A stretch of 64,000 nucleotides of DNA from Calliphora vicina (taxonomy: Eukaryota; Arthropoda; Insecta; Diptera; Calliphoridae), in assembly GCF_958450345.1 (NCBI RefSeq), contig NC_088783.1, positions 99,753,302 to 99,817,301 on the forward strand. Direction: 5' to 3'. Position 1 is the first letter of the stretch. Each line of letters opens with the position of its first letter. Of this stretch, positions 1 through 12,497 are shown one piece after another. The notes beneath the pieces are model-generated. The model did not search any database. It had not been told where the DNA came from and saw only the letters and a list, made by a program, of their open reading frames with translations. Both the position numbers and the translations under genes were made by a program.

Positions 1-28
1 ATATTCAATTGCAACAAATTTATTAAAA

Positions 29-548
29 ACAAGTAAGAGTGCTATATTCGGCTGTGCCGAATCTTATATACCCTTCACCAAATTATACTTCAAAATTTTA
101 AATATTTTTAGGTAAAAAAAATTTAATTTTTTTCTAGTTGTTTTTTTTTCATTTTTTGGAAAAAAAATTTTTTCGATTGTTATTTTAAAATTTTTTTTTT
201 TAAATTTTAAATTTAAAATCCAATTTTGACCCAAATCGAGGTTGTCTTGGTTTTTTCCTCATATCTCAGCCATTTGTGGACCAATTTTGCTGATTTTAAA
301 TAGCAAAATTCTAGAAAACATGTCTAACAGAATTATTGAAGATTTGGATCCCGAAGATATCTGGGGTCTTCAGAAAAGTTATTTCAACAGACAGACAGAC
401 AGATGGACATGGCTTAATCGACTCCGCTATCTATAAGGATCCAGAATATATATACTTTATAGGGTCGGAAATGAAAAATGTAGAAATTACAAACGGAATG
501 ACAAACTTATATACATATACCATTCTCACGAAGGTGAAGGGTATAAAA
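29..548 (+). repeat. mini-me-like interspersed repeat, copy 1
   Basis: The copy opens with an AAGTAAGAG...GGCTGTGCCGAATC block and ends in GTGAAGGGTATAAAA. Near its 3' side it holds the core typical of dipteran mini-me elements: a CAGACAGACAGA tract, then a block reading CATGGCTTAATCGACTCCGC, then a TATATATACTTTATAGGGTCGG block. The same layout recurs at 17424, 18438, 19694, 30716 (reverse), 55340 (reverse) and 63221. Short open frames over it are by-products of the repeat, not genes. Confidence 0.8.
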
Positions 549-1103
549 ATTAGGATACTACCTAAAATAAGGTAAAAATTATTTATTAATTAATTCCTCA
601 AAGCGTATACGTTATTTTGTTCAAGAAAATCATATACTTGATGATACTTTAGTTTCAATTTTGGTTATAACTTGGTTATTTTTGATAGTAAAATTTTGTA
701 CACACATGTAATATGATGTAGTGAATCGTAATCAATAATAAAATCAGTTTCGAATTTTTTGATGATACGTTGTTTTGCATTTTAGGTGACGATATGTAAA
801 GAAATGTTTGTGATTTATTAAAAATTTCTTACAGATACATTTATATTCGATCATTTATAGTTCAATTTATTCTATTAAAACTTTCTGTTGTGTCGGCGCA
901 CAGTGCTTTGTTTTCATATAGGCAATGGACAAAAATAGAAGGAGTTATTGCAGACGAATACAAATTAGTGGAATATTACCTTTTGGTAAGATTAAGAAGA
1001 AATATAATTCTTGAAAAAATCCGTGAAAGGACACGGGTACCTCCCATATATTCTGAACATATAATTTTGAATAAAATTCGCAGTTATACTCCCAACATTT
1101 TAA

Positions 1104-1560
1104 AATTTGGTTATAATCATTTTAATAAAGTTATTGTTGTTTGCGAAAAATTTTATTACAATCGTAGCACGGATTCGGGTGGCTGCCATACATCCTTTTC
1201 CTTAAAAATCCTATAAACCTGTATAAAATTATTAATTTTCAGAAATTATTGTTCTCTTATAATATTAGATGCAAAGTTATGAAAATTTTATCGGAAGGAT
1301 ATTCATAATTCCAAGACATCAAGATTTCAATATCCTGTATAACATCTATTTTTTTTAAAAAAAATTCTAAAAATCGTTTCTTATTTTGGAACCAATTTGG
1401 TTATAATCATTTTAATAAAGTTATTGTTGTTTGTGAAAATTTTCATTACAATCGCAGCAAGGATTCGGGTGGCTGCCATACATCCTTTTCCTTAAAAAAC
1501 CTATAAACCTGAATAAAATTATTCATTTTCAGAAATTATTGTTCTCTTATAATATCAGAT
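1104..1560. repeat. direct duplication of a ~167-bp segment
   Basis: Positions 1104-1270 and 1394-1560 are nearly identical, in the same orientation and offset by 290 bp. The copies share the segment from AATTTGGTTATAATC to GTTCTCTTATAATAT. The rest of 549-1602 is AT-rich, with no gene that I can support. Confidence 0.8.
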
Positions 1561-1602
1561 TAATTTAGTTATTAACATTTCAATTTTTACATAACTGACA
1601 TA

Positions 1603-3228
1603 CAGTGGGGAGCTCAAATGAGTACATGTTTCTATTTTCTGCACTTCTTATGGAATAAAAATAAAACTAATAAAGCAAATCCAAAAATGTTTTCTGTCAT
1701 TTATTTTATGTTTAATATGTAACAAAATTAATTACAATTCAAAACAAAAAACATCCAGTTCTAAATAAAAAAAACAGACAAAACTAAAATAACTCGCATG
1801 TACTCAATTTTGCACCCCACAATAACTTTAGGGAAGAATTGCATTTTTTAAAAAAATTTTCAAAATCCTTTATTACGTAAATAAAATTTTACATGCATTG
1901 GCATATTTTCTATCAATTTTTCATTAACTTTTTTTGGAATACTCTCTCTCTCGTGCTTAATCCGCTGTTAAAGCTCGTACAAATTGGTAGGAGTTAATCG
2001 GTATTGTTTCAACCGCCAATTCTCGATTCACTAAAAATTCTCAATAGGATTGAACTCAGGACATTGAACTGATAACTGCATTAATAAGAAATTTTTCTAG
2101 GAACACCATACTTTACGATTTTTGACGTGTGCATTGGGTCACCATCCTATTGAAAAATTACTTCTTCTGCAGGATTTTCCCTTTTATATACAAAAACGTG
2201 ATGATGAGACTAAAAAATCGGTATGGTGAGTCTGCAAAATACGCAGATGGTTTTCTTTACCCATTATTTCATTGATTCTTTGCATTGGTCCAAGGTGGCA
2301 CCATATAAAGCAACCCCATATCATTACCGTGTTTTACTGTTTCCTTACTGTATCACCAATTTTGAAAAAATCGGCGAAATAATGAGTTAAGAAGACTATC
2401 TGCGTATATTGAAGACTAATCATACCGAATTTATAGACTTGCCATTCCGATTTTGTAGATAAGAGCGCCAATCATGTCGAAGAAGTTATTTTACAGCAGA
2501 ATGGCGAATTAAAGCACTCATCAAAAACTTTGAAAAATGGTTTAGTAAGCAAAATTTCTACCGAAATAGTGTCCAGTTCGATATACTGACCTCAATACGT
2601 AATCATCTTTGTGTTTTTCACATTCATCTTTTGACTTTGTCAAAAGAAGTAATTTTTTTTTGCAGAAGAAGTAATTTTTCAATAGGATGGTGACCCAATG
2701 CACACGTCAAAAATCGTAAAGAATGGTGTTCCTAGAAAAATTTCTTATTAACGCAGTTATCAGCTCAATGTCTTGAGTTCAATTCTATTGAGAATTTTTA
2801 GTGAATCGTGAATTGGCGGTTGAAACAATACCGATTAACTCCTACCAATTTGTACGAGCTTTAACAGCGGATTGAGCACGAGAGAGAGAGTATTCCAAAA
2901 AAAGTTAATGAAAAATTTATATAAAATATGCCAATGCATGTAAAATTTTATTTACGTAATAAAGGATTTTGAAAATTTTTTTAAAAAATGCAATTATTCC
3001 CTAAAGTTATTGTGTGGTGCAAAATTGAGTACATGCGAGTTATTTTAGTTTTGTCTGTTTTTTTATTTAGAACTGGATGTTTTTAGTTTTGAATTGTAAT
3101 TAATTTTGTTACATATTAAACATAAAATAAATGACAGAAAGCATTTTTGGATTTGCTTTATTAGTTTTATTTTTATTCCATAAGAAGTGCACAAAATAGA
3201 AACATGTACTCATTTGAGCTCCCCACTG
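1603..3228. mobile_element. Palindromic Tc1-derived element (foldback form)
   Basis: The element starts CAGTGGGGAGCTCAAATG at 1603 and ends with the reverse complement at 3228, flanked by TA on both sides as for Tc1/mariner insertions. The inverted repeat runs far beyond ordinary ends: about 1603-2270 pairs with about 2370-3228. The right arm (2680-2890, plus strand) still reads as the C-terminal half of a Tc1-type transposase: a QDGDP-like block, then a degraded region where SPDLNPIEN would lie. The left arm carries the same sequence reversed. The element therefore seems to consist of two inverted copies of one half of a Tc1-like transposon. No intact protein remains. Confidence 0.8.
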
Positions 3229-3469
3229 TATATCCTTTTTTAAAAAAAATACTGAAATATTGTATATATTTTCTATATTCGGAAGGACGGATGGACGGAC
3301 ATTTTCAAATGTTGATAGCTTTATGGTTCAGCTGTAATATTAGAAACTGGATGTTGGATTATACTTTAAGTGTTCCTAATATCTGCAGAAGCTCATATTA
3401 ATATCTCAATCTAAGGATATGTATGTTATATTCAATTATTGAGTTACTTACATTTACGGTAAAAATGTA

Positions 3470-4400
3470 TTATATATGGGTGCCATCGAAAACAATTTTT
3501 TTTTAAAGTTCTAGTCAAAACGGACAAATAATGATTTCACATTATAATAAATAAGAGATAGGCATTAGATAAAATTAAAGAAAAATTAAAATTGATTAAC
3601 ATGTTTTTTTTCAAAATTAAATCAAACTTTGGAATTTTTTTTGATTTTAGCAAAAAAAACATACAACATCAAGAACCAAATAAAAACCTATTAATACACT
3701 TTATGCCATTAAACTACTCTTGTTGAATAACTCAATATTTCTTAGTTATTTAAAAGAAAAAACGGTATTATTTTGTAAAAAACCAAAAATCTGGAGCTAT
3801 TTCCCCAAACCATCAAATTAAAAATTTACGAAATGGTAATTTATACATTTAAACAAAAATAAAATTTTAATAGTTTTCATACGAAAGGACAACTAATGAT
3901 TACATTTTCTTATAGATAATACTTATGGCTATTCTATAGTAAAACATAATCAAAATAGATTAACACGTATTTTACTAATATTCCAACAAAGTTTTAGAAT
4001 ATCAGGCTTACAATAAAAAAAATGTTAATTATTAAAAATTGCGCAGATTAAACCGTTAAACCTTTTTTGACAAAAACAGTAATTTTTCATAATTCCACAT
4101 TCATATTCTTCCATTTACAGCCAATCGCGAGTTGATATCTTTTAAAACGAACTTTTAACAATGATTTTAGTTAACCTTAAAAAATATATATTTTTCTCCA
4201 TAAAATTTATGTTGAAAATGTACTAACTTTAGCGACCTCTAGTGACGACAAAAAGAGATATTTATAAAAAGATCTTTTTTACACGAATGAGTTATTTAGT
4301 TGTCTATTGAAAAATATAAATTTTATTAACATCAAAGACATGATCTTGTTTTTGATTTTTGTCCATTGAACAAAGCACTGTGCGGCGTCGCGACATGTCG
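3470..4400. repeat. AT-rich repeat also found around 25680-26110 and 30651-30715
   Basis: The 4215-4400 part (ACTTTAGCGACCTCTAGTG ... TTTTTGATTTTTGTCCATTG) matches 25990-26105 and then 30651-30715, where the foldback transposon splits it. A related end (GCACAGTGCTTTG) appears reversed near 897. No coding signal is seen. The DNA from 3229 to 3470 shows nothing recognisable. Confidence 0.5.
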
Positions 4401-4519
4401 TAGCGTTGTAAGTTGTAGGTCATAAATATTTTTCAAACCTTTATTTTAAAATAAAAATTAAAGTAATTTTTAGAAGATTTTAATTTTATAAATAAATTGG
4501 ATTTAAGAAACTTTCGTTG

Positions 4520-4848
4520 ATTTCATGTTGCCGCTTCGTGGTGCCACTTGTAGCTTCTATGAAATTCGCCAATTTACTAGGACTCGTGGTTAAACAACTG
4601 GAGAATACGAGTAAATGAACTCAAGAGCAAACACATCACATTTCCTCCCAGAAGGGGTGACTGTCCACCTATCACACTAAATAACATAAGCATTCCACAG
4701 ACAGATACTGTTACATACCATGGTATTCATTTGGATAGACGACTTACTTGGCGTCGTCATATAGAAGCCAAGAGAATTCACATGAAGTTAAGAGCCTCTA
4801 GCCTTCACTGGTTAATCAATGACCAATCAAAATTAAGCCTTGACTATT
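4520..4848 (+). pseudogene. Jockey-clade non-LTR retrotransposon fragment (reverse transcriptase C-terminal part)
   Basis: From 4599 the plus strand reads WRIRVNELKSKHITFPPRRG, then DCPPITLNNISIPQTDTV, then YHGIHLDRRLTWRRHIEAKR. This is the segment after the catalytic palm of jockey-type reverse transcriptases (usual form: WRIKINE.KS.HVTF..RRG.CP...LN...IP....VKYLGIHLDRRLTW..H). Only about 85 residues remain and the frame ends near 4850. It is a dead 5'- and 3'-truncated fragment with no poly-A tail or target duplication visible. Confidence 0.85.
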
Positions 4849-4938
4849 AAGTCAAAAATTGGCATAACTCAATAATTTTCGAATTGATTTTCATATACTT
4901 ACGTGTGTGAGAAAACTACTTAAGTATGTATATATATT

Positions 4939-5836
4939 AGAGTGTCCCTTATAAGCCAAAACATTTTTCTTTTGGGAGGGTTAATTTCCATTTTTGTGCT
5001 GTTATTGTAAATACTAGGCTTCATGTTATATTTTTCTTAAGTTTCATCAAAATCGGCCCAAAAATATATAACATTTCGCTATCTTTCCATGAGAAATTCC
5101 AAATATTGAAAAATTTGAATTTGACCTTCAATATTTAAGTGTTAACATTTTCCTATTTTAGTAAAACATTCAGACTATATTTAGAATTATCTGGACTATA
5201 ATATTCTGAATATGTTTTACTTAAAATTCATAACAGTAAGGAAATTCTGCTCATTCGCCAAAATATGGCCAAAAATATAGATTTTCTCGAAAATCCCAAA
5301 AATTTAAATCGCAGGTAAGGAAAACCTATAGGTGGTATTGACATACTTTTTCATATTTTTGTTCCCTATTATGTTGTCAATAAATCCCCATGAGATGAGA
5401 TCACAAAATTCGAAAATTTGTTTAACAAATTTTTTAAAATTTTTAAACTGGTTACCTATTAAGACAAAACATCATATACAAGTAAATATGGATATATTTT
5501 AAGTAAAAATGAGTTTTTATTTTAATATTTCTCAAAATATGTTAATTTTGTTCCTACATTTCTTGTTCTAGTGGCCTGAGACACATTAATGGACACATTA
5601 CGTACACATTTCGATTCTTTTAAATTAAATTGCAAAAGTAATTATTTAATAGCAACATTTTAACAAAAACTTAAAAAAATTGCATTTTTTCCCCTTGTAA
5701 AAAACTTTGAGCGACTAGCGGCACGGGTTGTCCTTCTTAGAACAACCAAACACAATTTTGGTAGTATTTTAGGTCATTTCGAAAGTATTCAGCGGGTACC
5801 GTTTCAACATTTCAAAAATTTAAATCCAAGGGACAT
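4939..5836. repeat. AGAGTGTCCC-ended repeat, copy 1
   Basis: This non-coding repeat begins AGAGTGTCCC at 4939. It matches the reverse complement of 60506-61439 over most of its length, with shared blocks such as CTTCATGTTATATTTTTCTT and GTGGCCTGAGACAC. The far end near 5830 is worn (AAGGGACAT). A more distant third copy lies at 51840-52200. Both ends seem to carry the same inverted decamer, so a small DNA transposon or MITE is likely. The DNA from 5837 to 6365 shows no gene. Confidence 0.65.
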
Positions 5837-6365
5837 ATTATTCTGTCTAACGATTAACTTAGAGCGTGAAGAAAATTTAAATTTGTTGAAAAATTATCTG
5901 TTTTGAAACTACAATGACCGTTCTTCCCTTTTCCCATTTTCGACATTGAATTTGAATAGGAAAAATGTGAAAAGGAAAAAAAAACTCTTGCGAATTTTGT
6001 TTTCATAATTGGTCTGTATAAGTATTTCCGAACTCTGTGGACTCCAATACAACAGAATTGCTTTGTGAGAAGCCCTGCATATTTTTGGTGTAGTATAGTG
6101 TCATTAAATCTTGAGGCTTCATTTTATGGTAAATGTTAGTCTGAAAATTGATCGGAACTATTTTTTTTTTAAATTGTTAATCCTAACGTTTTCAATAACA
6201 CCAAAGACTTGTACATCGTGCTTATATCTACCCTTCAGGAGACTCAGAAACCTGTACATTCCCTGATATATAAAGTCTTTTAATGCTTAAGATGCATATA
6301 ATTATTAGTATTTAGAAATTAGAAAAATAAATTATTAAAAATTTGCTGAAAATCGTCAATAAATA

Positions 6366-7717
6366 CAGTGGTCGACATAAGTCTACGCACGACCACAATT
6401 TTTGCCACTTTATTAGAGAAAACCCGGTAAATAAAAAAATAATAATGCAGTTTTGTTTGAAATCTATTTTTATTGCTATGCACCAACAAAAATGTTATTG
6501 CTATGTAAACTTGCAAGATTATTTATAAAAAACATTGACAAAAGTCTACATACGACCACAGCATGTCCTGGTTTTTTTTAATACTAACAGATAAGCATGC
6601 AATTTATTAAGTCTGCAGTTCAAACAATATTCAGTAACTTTGAAAACACTGGTAGAGTTAAAAACAAGCTGCGAAGTGGTCTCCCAAAGAAACTACATCG
6701 AAACTACTAAAGAAGTCAACAAAAACTTAAAAGTAAATAACACAAAATTGGCCAAATAACTCGCAACAAGATCAGAAGTTATTGTTCAACCACGAACAAT
6801 CCAAAGAATCTTAAATAATAATGGTAATTAAAGCAGAACTCCTCGTAAATTAGCGAACGGATCGCAAACTTCGTTTGGAATTCGCCCAAAAGCACTTTGA
6901 AAAGGACATGGAATTCTGGAAGCGAGTTTTGTTCACTGATGAGTTGAAGTATAACATATTTGGAAGTGATGGGAGAGATAAAGTATGGCGCAAAACAAAT
7001 ACAGCAATGGATCCGAAAAACTTACTCGCTACAGTTAAGCATGGTGTTGGCAGTGTGATGGTTTGGGGTACTGTCGCTGCTTCTGGAGTGGGAAAGTTAG
7101 TGTTTATTGAGGATAATATGGATCGTTATCAGTACAAATCCATTTTGGAACAAAATTTGAGAGCATCCGTTGATATTTTAACTCTTGGTTAAAGTTGATA
7201 ACGATCCGAATCATTGGTCTCAAATTGTCAAAAATTGGCTACTCTACCATGCCCCATGACTATTGTATACACCACCTCAAAGCCCGGACTTAAATGTTAT
7301 TGAGCACGTGTGGGAAATTCTACAACGGAAGATCCGAAAACATCTTATTACTTGTGCACCAATGTTAAAGGAGAACCTTCCAGAAGAATGGCAAAATATA
7401 ACGTCCGCAGAACTGGACAATTTAGTTGCTTCGATGCCCAGACGCTTGTAGATGCCCGTGGTGGCCCAACGAAATATTGAATTTAATGAAAATTTGTATT
7501 CGCTGAAAAATGTACAGATCGTATGTAGACTTTTATCAATATATTTTTTTTTAATTTTTTGTGAATAAAAGTTAAATTATAAATTTAGCGATATTTTTTT
7601 GTTATATTACTACAAATGCATTTGAAATAAAACTGCATCATTACTTTTACTTATTATGGTTTAGAAGTCCGCGAGTTACGAAAATAATGGTCGTATGTGG
7701 ACTTTTGTCGGTCACTG
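6366..7717 (+). mobile_element. Tc1-like transposon with doubled inverted repeats (IR/DR type)
   Basis: The outer ends are CAGTGGTCGACATAAGTC at 6366 and its near reverse complement ending at 7717, each flanked by TA. A second, inner copy of the end motif (ACAAAAGTCTACATACGACC) lies at about 6533-6560, mirrored at 7517-7541, so each end carries two direct copies. This IR/DR layout is known from Minos, Tc3 and the Sleeping Beauty group, where both copies bind transposase. The length of about 1.35 kb is normal for a Tc1 element with short ends. The transposase inside is broken, so the copy cannot move by itself. Confidence 0.85.
6600..7451 (+). pseudogene. Tc1-like transposase remnant
   Basis: The N-terminal DNA-binding part survives only in pieces (6620-6700 reads AVQTIFSNFENTGRVKNK, then LRSGLPKK). 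The catalytic core is clearer. Positions 6875-7190 give FWKRVLFTDELKYNIFGSDG, with the first catalytic D, then VKHGVGSVMVWGTVAASGVG. After a frameshift near 7190, VDNDPNHWSQIVKNWL holds the second D. After another break near 7255, SPDLNVIEHVWE holds the E. The order and spacing fit a DD34E Tc1 transposase. Stops and at least two frameshifts make it inactive. Confidence 0.85.
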
Positions 7718-8527
7718 TATATATTTTTGGGATATCCTTTTATTATGATTTCTAGAAAAATACTTTAAAATCTACGATTTTTCTGACTAACAGTTCTAAA
7801 AAAAAGTACAAACTAAATTTTAATAAGACATTGAGAGATTTGAACAAATTTGTGATAATTATCCAAAGGATAGCACCTTAAATAATTTACTTTAGATGAA
7901 TTTGTTCATTTTGAATGTGATGGAAATTTGGTAGAAAAAAATACCAAATATGATTGTAATTGCCATAATCCAAGAAACAAACATTTCAACAATTTTATGT
8001 TTCTTTTCCCATCTCTCTTGATGGCATTCATTCAGTTAAACAACAAATAAAAGTACAAAAAAATAATTACACAATTTGTACATGATACCAAACAAATTTA
8101 AATTAATATACGTCAGAAGAGTCTTCAGGTATTTAATAGTAAAAATTACTAGTTTCCATTACAGGCCACAACAACACAAATGTGTTAAACGAAGAAAACC
8201 CAACAATAACAACAACAACAAGAACAAAATGAAAACTAAAATACAATAAATGTTTTGTGATGGAATGAATTAACGCCTTTAGGTGATGATGACTTGGCAC
8301 AATGCTGCAGATGAAGATGAAGACGTTATCTGGAAATGATGCCCGTGTTAATTTCGTATGTATTTACTAGGTACGGTTGTAGTTGTTTGAGCACACAATT
8401 TGTATCCAGGATTGAATAGTTGCTGTTGTTGTTGGTGTGACTCCTCACAAAATACACACACGATAAATGTATGGAATGCGTATGTGACAGTGCTTTAAAG
8501 CAATCAATTCAAGGATTCTTTAACTAA
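7718..8527. other. No gene seen; AT-rich with a short CAA-rich tract
   Basis: There is no supported open frame. A CAACAACAAC run sits near 8198-8222. This may be host intergenic sequence. Confidence 0.5.
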
Positions 8528-9086
8528 AGATAGATCTTATTCTCATACGCTTATTAACCCGGCAATTCCCAGTGTCACCTACAGGTGACAAAGATTAACG
8601 GTAGTTTTAAACATAGAAACAGATATCACTGATAAATATTGATATTATTTATATACAGATAAGATCCTGTTTTATATCAGATTTTATTTTGGCAACGCTA
8701 GAATTTTATTAACTAGGGGATTTTTAAAAATCTTTAAGCAGTGTTTTTGATTTTAACATACTGGTGTGTGTCTTATGATAAATAAGTTGTTATAAAAATG
8801 CCAAACGGTTAAGTATCACAATAATTTTTTTTAATAAATACTGCTATATATTCAGGCTAACAATATCAGCAAGTATTTTTAGAAAATTATTTTTTCTCTG
8901 CCCAGTGTCACCTATTGGTGACCCCGCTATAAAATCGCAACTAGCTACATTTTTTTTTATTTTAAACTTATTTATAGTGTAAACTAGACGTATATTTACT
9001 ATTTTTAATAAAAACAAACTGTTTCTCCCTTTGGCGAGGGTATGGGAATTGCCGGGTTAATTTGCGTATGAGAATAAGATCTATCT
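8528..9086. repeat. 23-bp perfect inverted repeat flanking the piggyBac MITE
   Basis: AGATAGATCTTATTCTCATA (continuing CGC) at 8528-8550 is exactly mirrored at 9064-9086, outside the TTAA sites. Without the MITE the locus would be a hairpin-forming palindrome with a loop of about 10 bases that contains the TTAA target. Confidence 0.85.
8558..9056. mobile_element. piggyBac-type MITE
   Basis: The 499-bp element has inverted ends CCCGGCAATTCCCA / TGGGAATTGCCGGG and is flanked by TTAA at 8554-8557 and 9057-9060. Ends starting CCC with a TTAA duplication are the hallmark of the piggyBac superfamily. A subterminal motif CCCAGTGTCACCTA is repeated near both ends (about 8568 and 8902), each followed by a GGTGAC half that makes a short dyad. 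No transposase is encoded, so it is non-autonomous. Confidence 0.85.
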
Positions 9087-10379
9087 ATCTAACATGTTAA
9101 TGTTAAAGTTTCAATAATTTAGTTTCGTGAGTGATTTTCTAAAGTGGGCCTTATATGGGAGCTATGAGCAATTATGGACCGATCGCCATGGAATTAGGTG
9201 ACATTACTTTCGCATATATAAAACTTATGTGGAGAGACATTGGTGTAGGTAGGTACCTGTTTAAATTAAACATTTATGACCGATAAAGTCCAATTTCCGG
9301 AGGACATTTATGGGGAAGTTTCTACTAATGGAAATGTTTAAATCGATAATGCTAACAATATGTAACTTTAGTTTTAGTTGCAAATAGTGTTTATAAAAAA
9401 ACCGACTTTTTAAAAAGCCGGTTACCGAAAATTGGGCTTTTTTAGAAAACCGGTTTTTCGGTTAACCGACATCGAAAAAACCGGTTAAACCGGTTAAACC
9501 GATTAGCCGTCATATATATGTAGAAAACATAAAATGTCCATTAAAGTATTTACTGCTTTAAAATTAATATTAATATTAAATAACTATAAATATACAAAAG
9601 TGCTAAGTCCATTTTATTTTGTAAAAATGTCAAAATTATTATTTCAGTCAAATGGAATATGTTACTAAATATATAATACTTGTTTTATTTATTGGTTTAT
9701 TTATTAAATTTCAACCAAGAAATGTAAATCAATTTTTTAATTAAATATTTGATAATTTTGAAATTTATTATCACCTCGACTTGCTTATATAAAACAGAAA
9801 ATGTTCCAAGTCCCAAAAAGGACATATAAGATACAGATGCAGTTCTTCTTAGTTGTGATTATTTGTCATTATAAATCATACCAAATAATTAATAAAACTA
9901 TATTATCAGATTTCAAAAATATTTCAAATCATGGATTTTAGAACAAAACACACTAATGAAGTCAAATATATTGAAAGGAAGGAGTTAATACCCTCTTGTT
10001 GATCAAGTGCGATATGTACATATATCAAAATCAAATTCAGTAAAATCTTCAATAAGTTTATAACGAATCATTAGTACGAATTAGTAAGATTTAGCTTAAC
10101 TTCTAGAATTACGGGGAATTTAATTTTTAATAGTTTCATTATGTGCAATTTATTCTGAAAAAGTTTTTAAGTATACTCGTCGTCCTCTACTATTTAGAAT
10201 CATTGTAATTCTTAAAAAGTTTTATCTAAAGAGGTTTAAATTGTTAATCAGCAGTTTAGGTTTCAAATCAGACCAAATGTTTGATATAATGTGTACACAA
10301 TGAATATAAAAAACTAGCTGAACCCGGTCCGCGTTGCTGGCCCTTAGAAAACATCTGTTTTATATTGCATCTCGATTTT

Positions 10380-11095
10380 AATATACAGTTTCGGACAAAG
10401 TCGGTGATCCAATGAATTCAAAAATTCAGTAGGATAATCGACGGCTTGTTCTTCGTTCATTACTGTGTCAATCTATTTGTATTTTATTGTTTTGCCAAGC
10501 AGTTTCAATTGTATTTGCTTATTGATCTTGTTAACATCATAATTTGTTGGTGGCAAAATTGCATGTTCCCACAGACAATCCGAATTGTTGTAGTTCGTTG
10601 TAAGAATTGGGAATACTTTGTCGACAACGTCTTGAATATTCATTTGCATTTGGCAGAAGTCCGGAAATGAAATCTAATTTGTGGAGGGATCAAGCCGATG
10701 TCATTTGAAAGCATGTGTTGTACTTTTGGATATTTTGAAGGAAGTTATTGGAAATAGGATTCGCGCCGGAAATGTAACTTAGTAGCAGCTCAGACGGCTC
10801 AATAACTGGTGGCAGAATAACTTTACCTTTCGAACAGCACATTCCCGGGGATTCCTTAGGGAACTTCAAAATGCTGCAATGTAAGTAATGTTTGTTCATT
10901 GCGCCAACTAGTACATCCTTGTGATTCCTGTAGTCATCATACTTATTGTAATAAAATCCGGGCAACTTCGGCAGCGAACAACTATATGCTGTTGAGGTGT
11001 TTCTGCAGCACTCGATGAAGATGCACTGCGACGCATTTGCTGAAGCCGTGAATCTCGTTCTCTTCCCGTTTCTGCGACTCTAGACGTAGATGCCC
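10380..11095 (-). pseudogene. Helitron Rep/helicase protein, fused N- and C-terminal remnants
   Basis: Positions 10690-10965 encode CCSKGKVILP, PSELLLSYISG and NFLQNIQKYNTCFQMTS. This is the conserved N-terminal block of animal Helitron proteins (usual pattern: C..GKV.LP....P...L..L..G....FL.NIR.YN..F.MTS). It joins directly to C-terminal helicase sequence at 10380-10680 (ISFPDFCQMQMNIQDVVDKV and NEEQAVDYPTEFLNSLD). The Rep catalytic HUH motif and the helicase core are gone. The two retained parts show an internal deletion, so the copy cannot act alone. Confidence 0.8.
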
Positions 11096-11490
11096 TTTCG
11101 AAAACAAATTTTATTTGAATATTTTAATAGATTTCGTATGGACAATTTTATTTTTTAATAGATTTCGTATGGACATTTTTTAATCATACACCTAATTTGC
11201 AAGAGTAAACAAAATTGTTTATCATCGATTGATAATATAAAAGAATGAAATGTATTCATTTTTTCGCTTACACCAAATCATTAATTTTTAGAATGATGTT
11301 AAGCAACAAAATGAAAATTGTCATTGTTTGAACGTTGGAAATAAAAAAAAAGTATTTATGTATATGACTTCACAGTGTTACCTTTTCTGAAGATTTCGTG
11401 AAAATTTTATCAAAATAGGTCCAGCAGTTTCTGAGTCCATATGGAACATACATACACACATCTGTTTTTATATATAATGGCATTAACGGT

Positions 11491-12497
11491 TAGTGTTTAT
11501 AAAAAACCGACTTTTCAAAAAACCGGTTTTTCGGTTAACCGACATCGAAAAAACCGGTTAAACCGGTTAACAGTCATATATATGTAGGAGACATAAAATG
11601 TCCAATAAAGTATATACAGCTTTAAATTTTGTAATTTTTAGTAGTCAGGAATGGTTAATATTAAATAACTATAAATATACAAAAGTGCTAAGTCCATTTA
11701 TTTTGTAAAAATTTAAAAATTATTATCTCAGTCAAATGGAATTGAATGTAAATATGTTACTAAATATATAATACATACATACTTGTTTTAATTATTGGTT
11801 TATTCATTAAATTTCAACAAAAAATGTAAATCATAAATTGTTTAATTAAATATTTTATAATTTTAAAATTTATTATCACCTCGACTTTCTGATATGGAAC
11901 AGAAAATGTTACAAGTCCCAAAAAAGTACCAATAAGATGCAAACGCACTTCTTCATAGCTGTGATTTTTTGTCATTATAAATCATAGATTTCAAAAATAT
12001 TTCAAATCATGGATTTTAGAACGTTGTTTTCTCTCCTATAATATTTCTAAAAAGAACTTGGTACACTAAGCTAATAAAATAAAATTTTAAGAACAAAACA
12101 CACTAATGAAGTCAAATTTATTGAAAGAAGGTATGTACATCAAATTCAATTTAAAGTTTGGTAAAATAGTTTCATTATGTGCAATTTATTCTTAAAAAGT
12201 TTTTAAGCATTCAGAATCATTGTAATTCTTAAAAATATTAATCTAAAGAGGTTTGTATTGTAAATCAGCAGTTTATGTTTCAAATCAGACCAATAATGTG
12301 TATGTAATGAATACTAAAAATGCACAAAAACGTGAGATTTATAAATTTTAGTCCCAAATTTTTAAAACCGGTTAACCGAGTGATAAAAAGCTGATAAACC
12401 GGTTAACCGAAAATCAACAATTTAAATTAACCGGTTCGCAAAAAACCGAGATTTCGAAGAAAAACCGGTTTTTCGGTTAACCGGTTTATAAACACTA
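11491..12497. mobile_element. hAT-like non-autonomous element, complete copy
   Basis: The 1007-bp element has ends TAGTGTTTATAAA / TTTATAAACACTA and an exact 8-bp target duplication TTAACGGT at 11483-11490 and 12498-12505. An 8-bp duplication with T/C-A-G ends is diagnostic of the hAT superfamily. Both subterminal regions are rich in CCGGTTAACCG and AAAAACCGGTTTTTCGG motifs, which could serve as transposase sites. No protein is encoded. It lies inside the Helitron. Confidence 0.9.

Noticed and set aside
890..1216. A 108-residue open frame
   Set aside because: No recognisable domain, and part of it is duplicated non-coding sequence.
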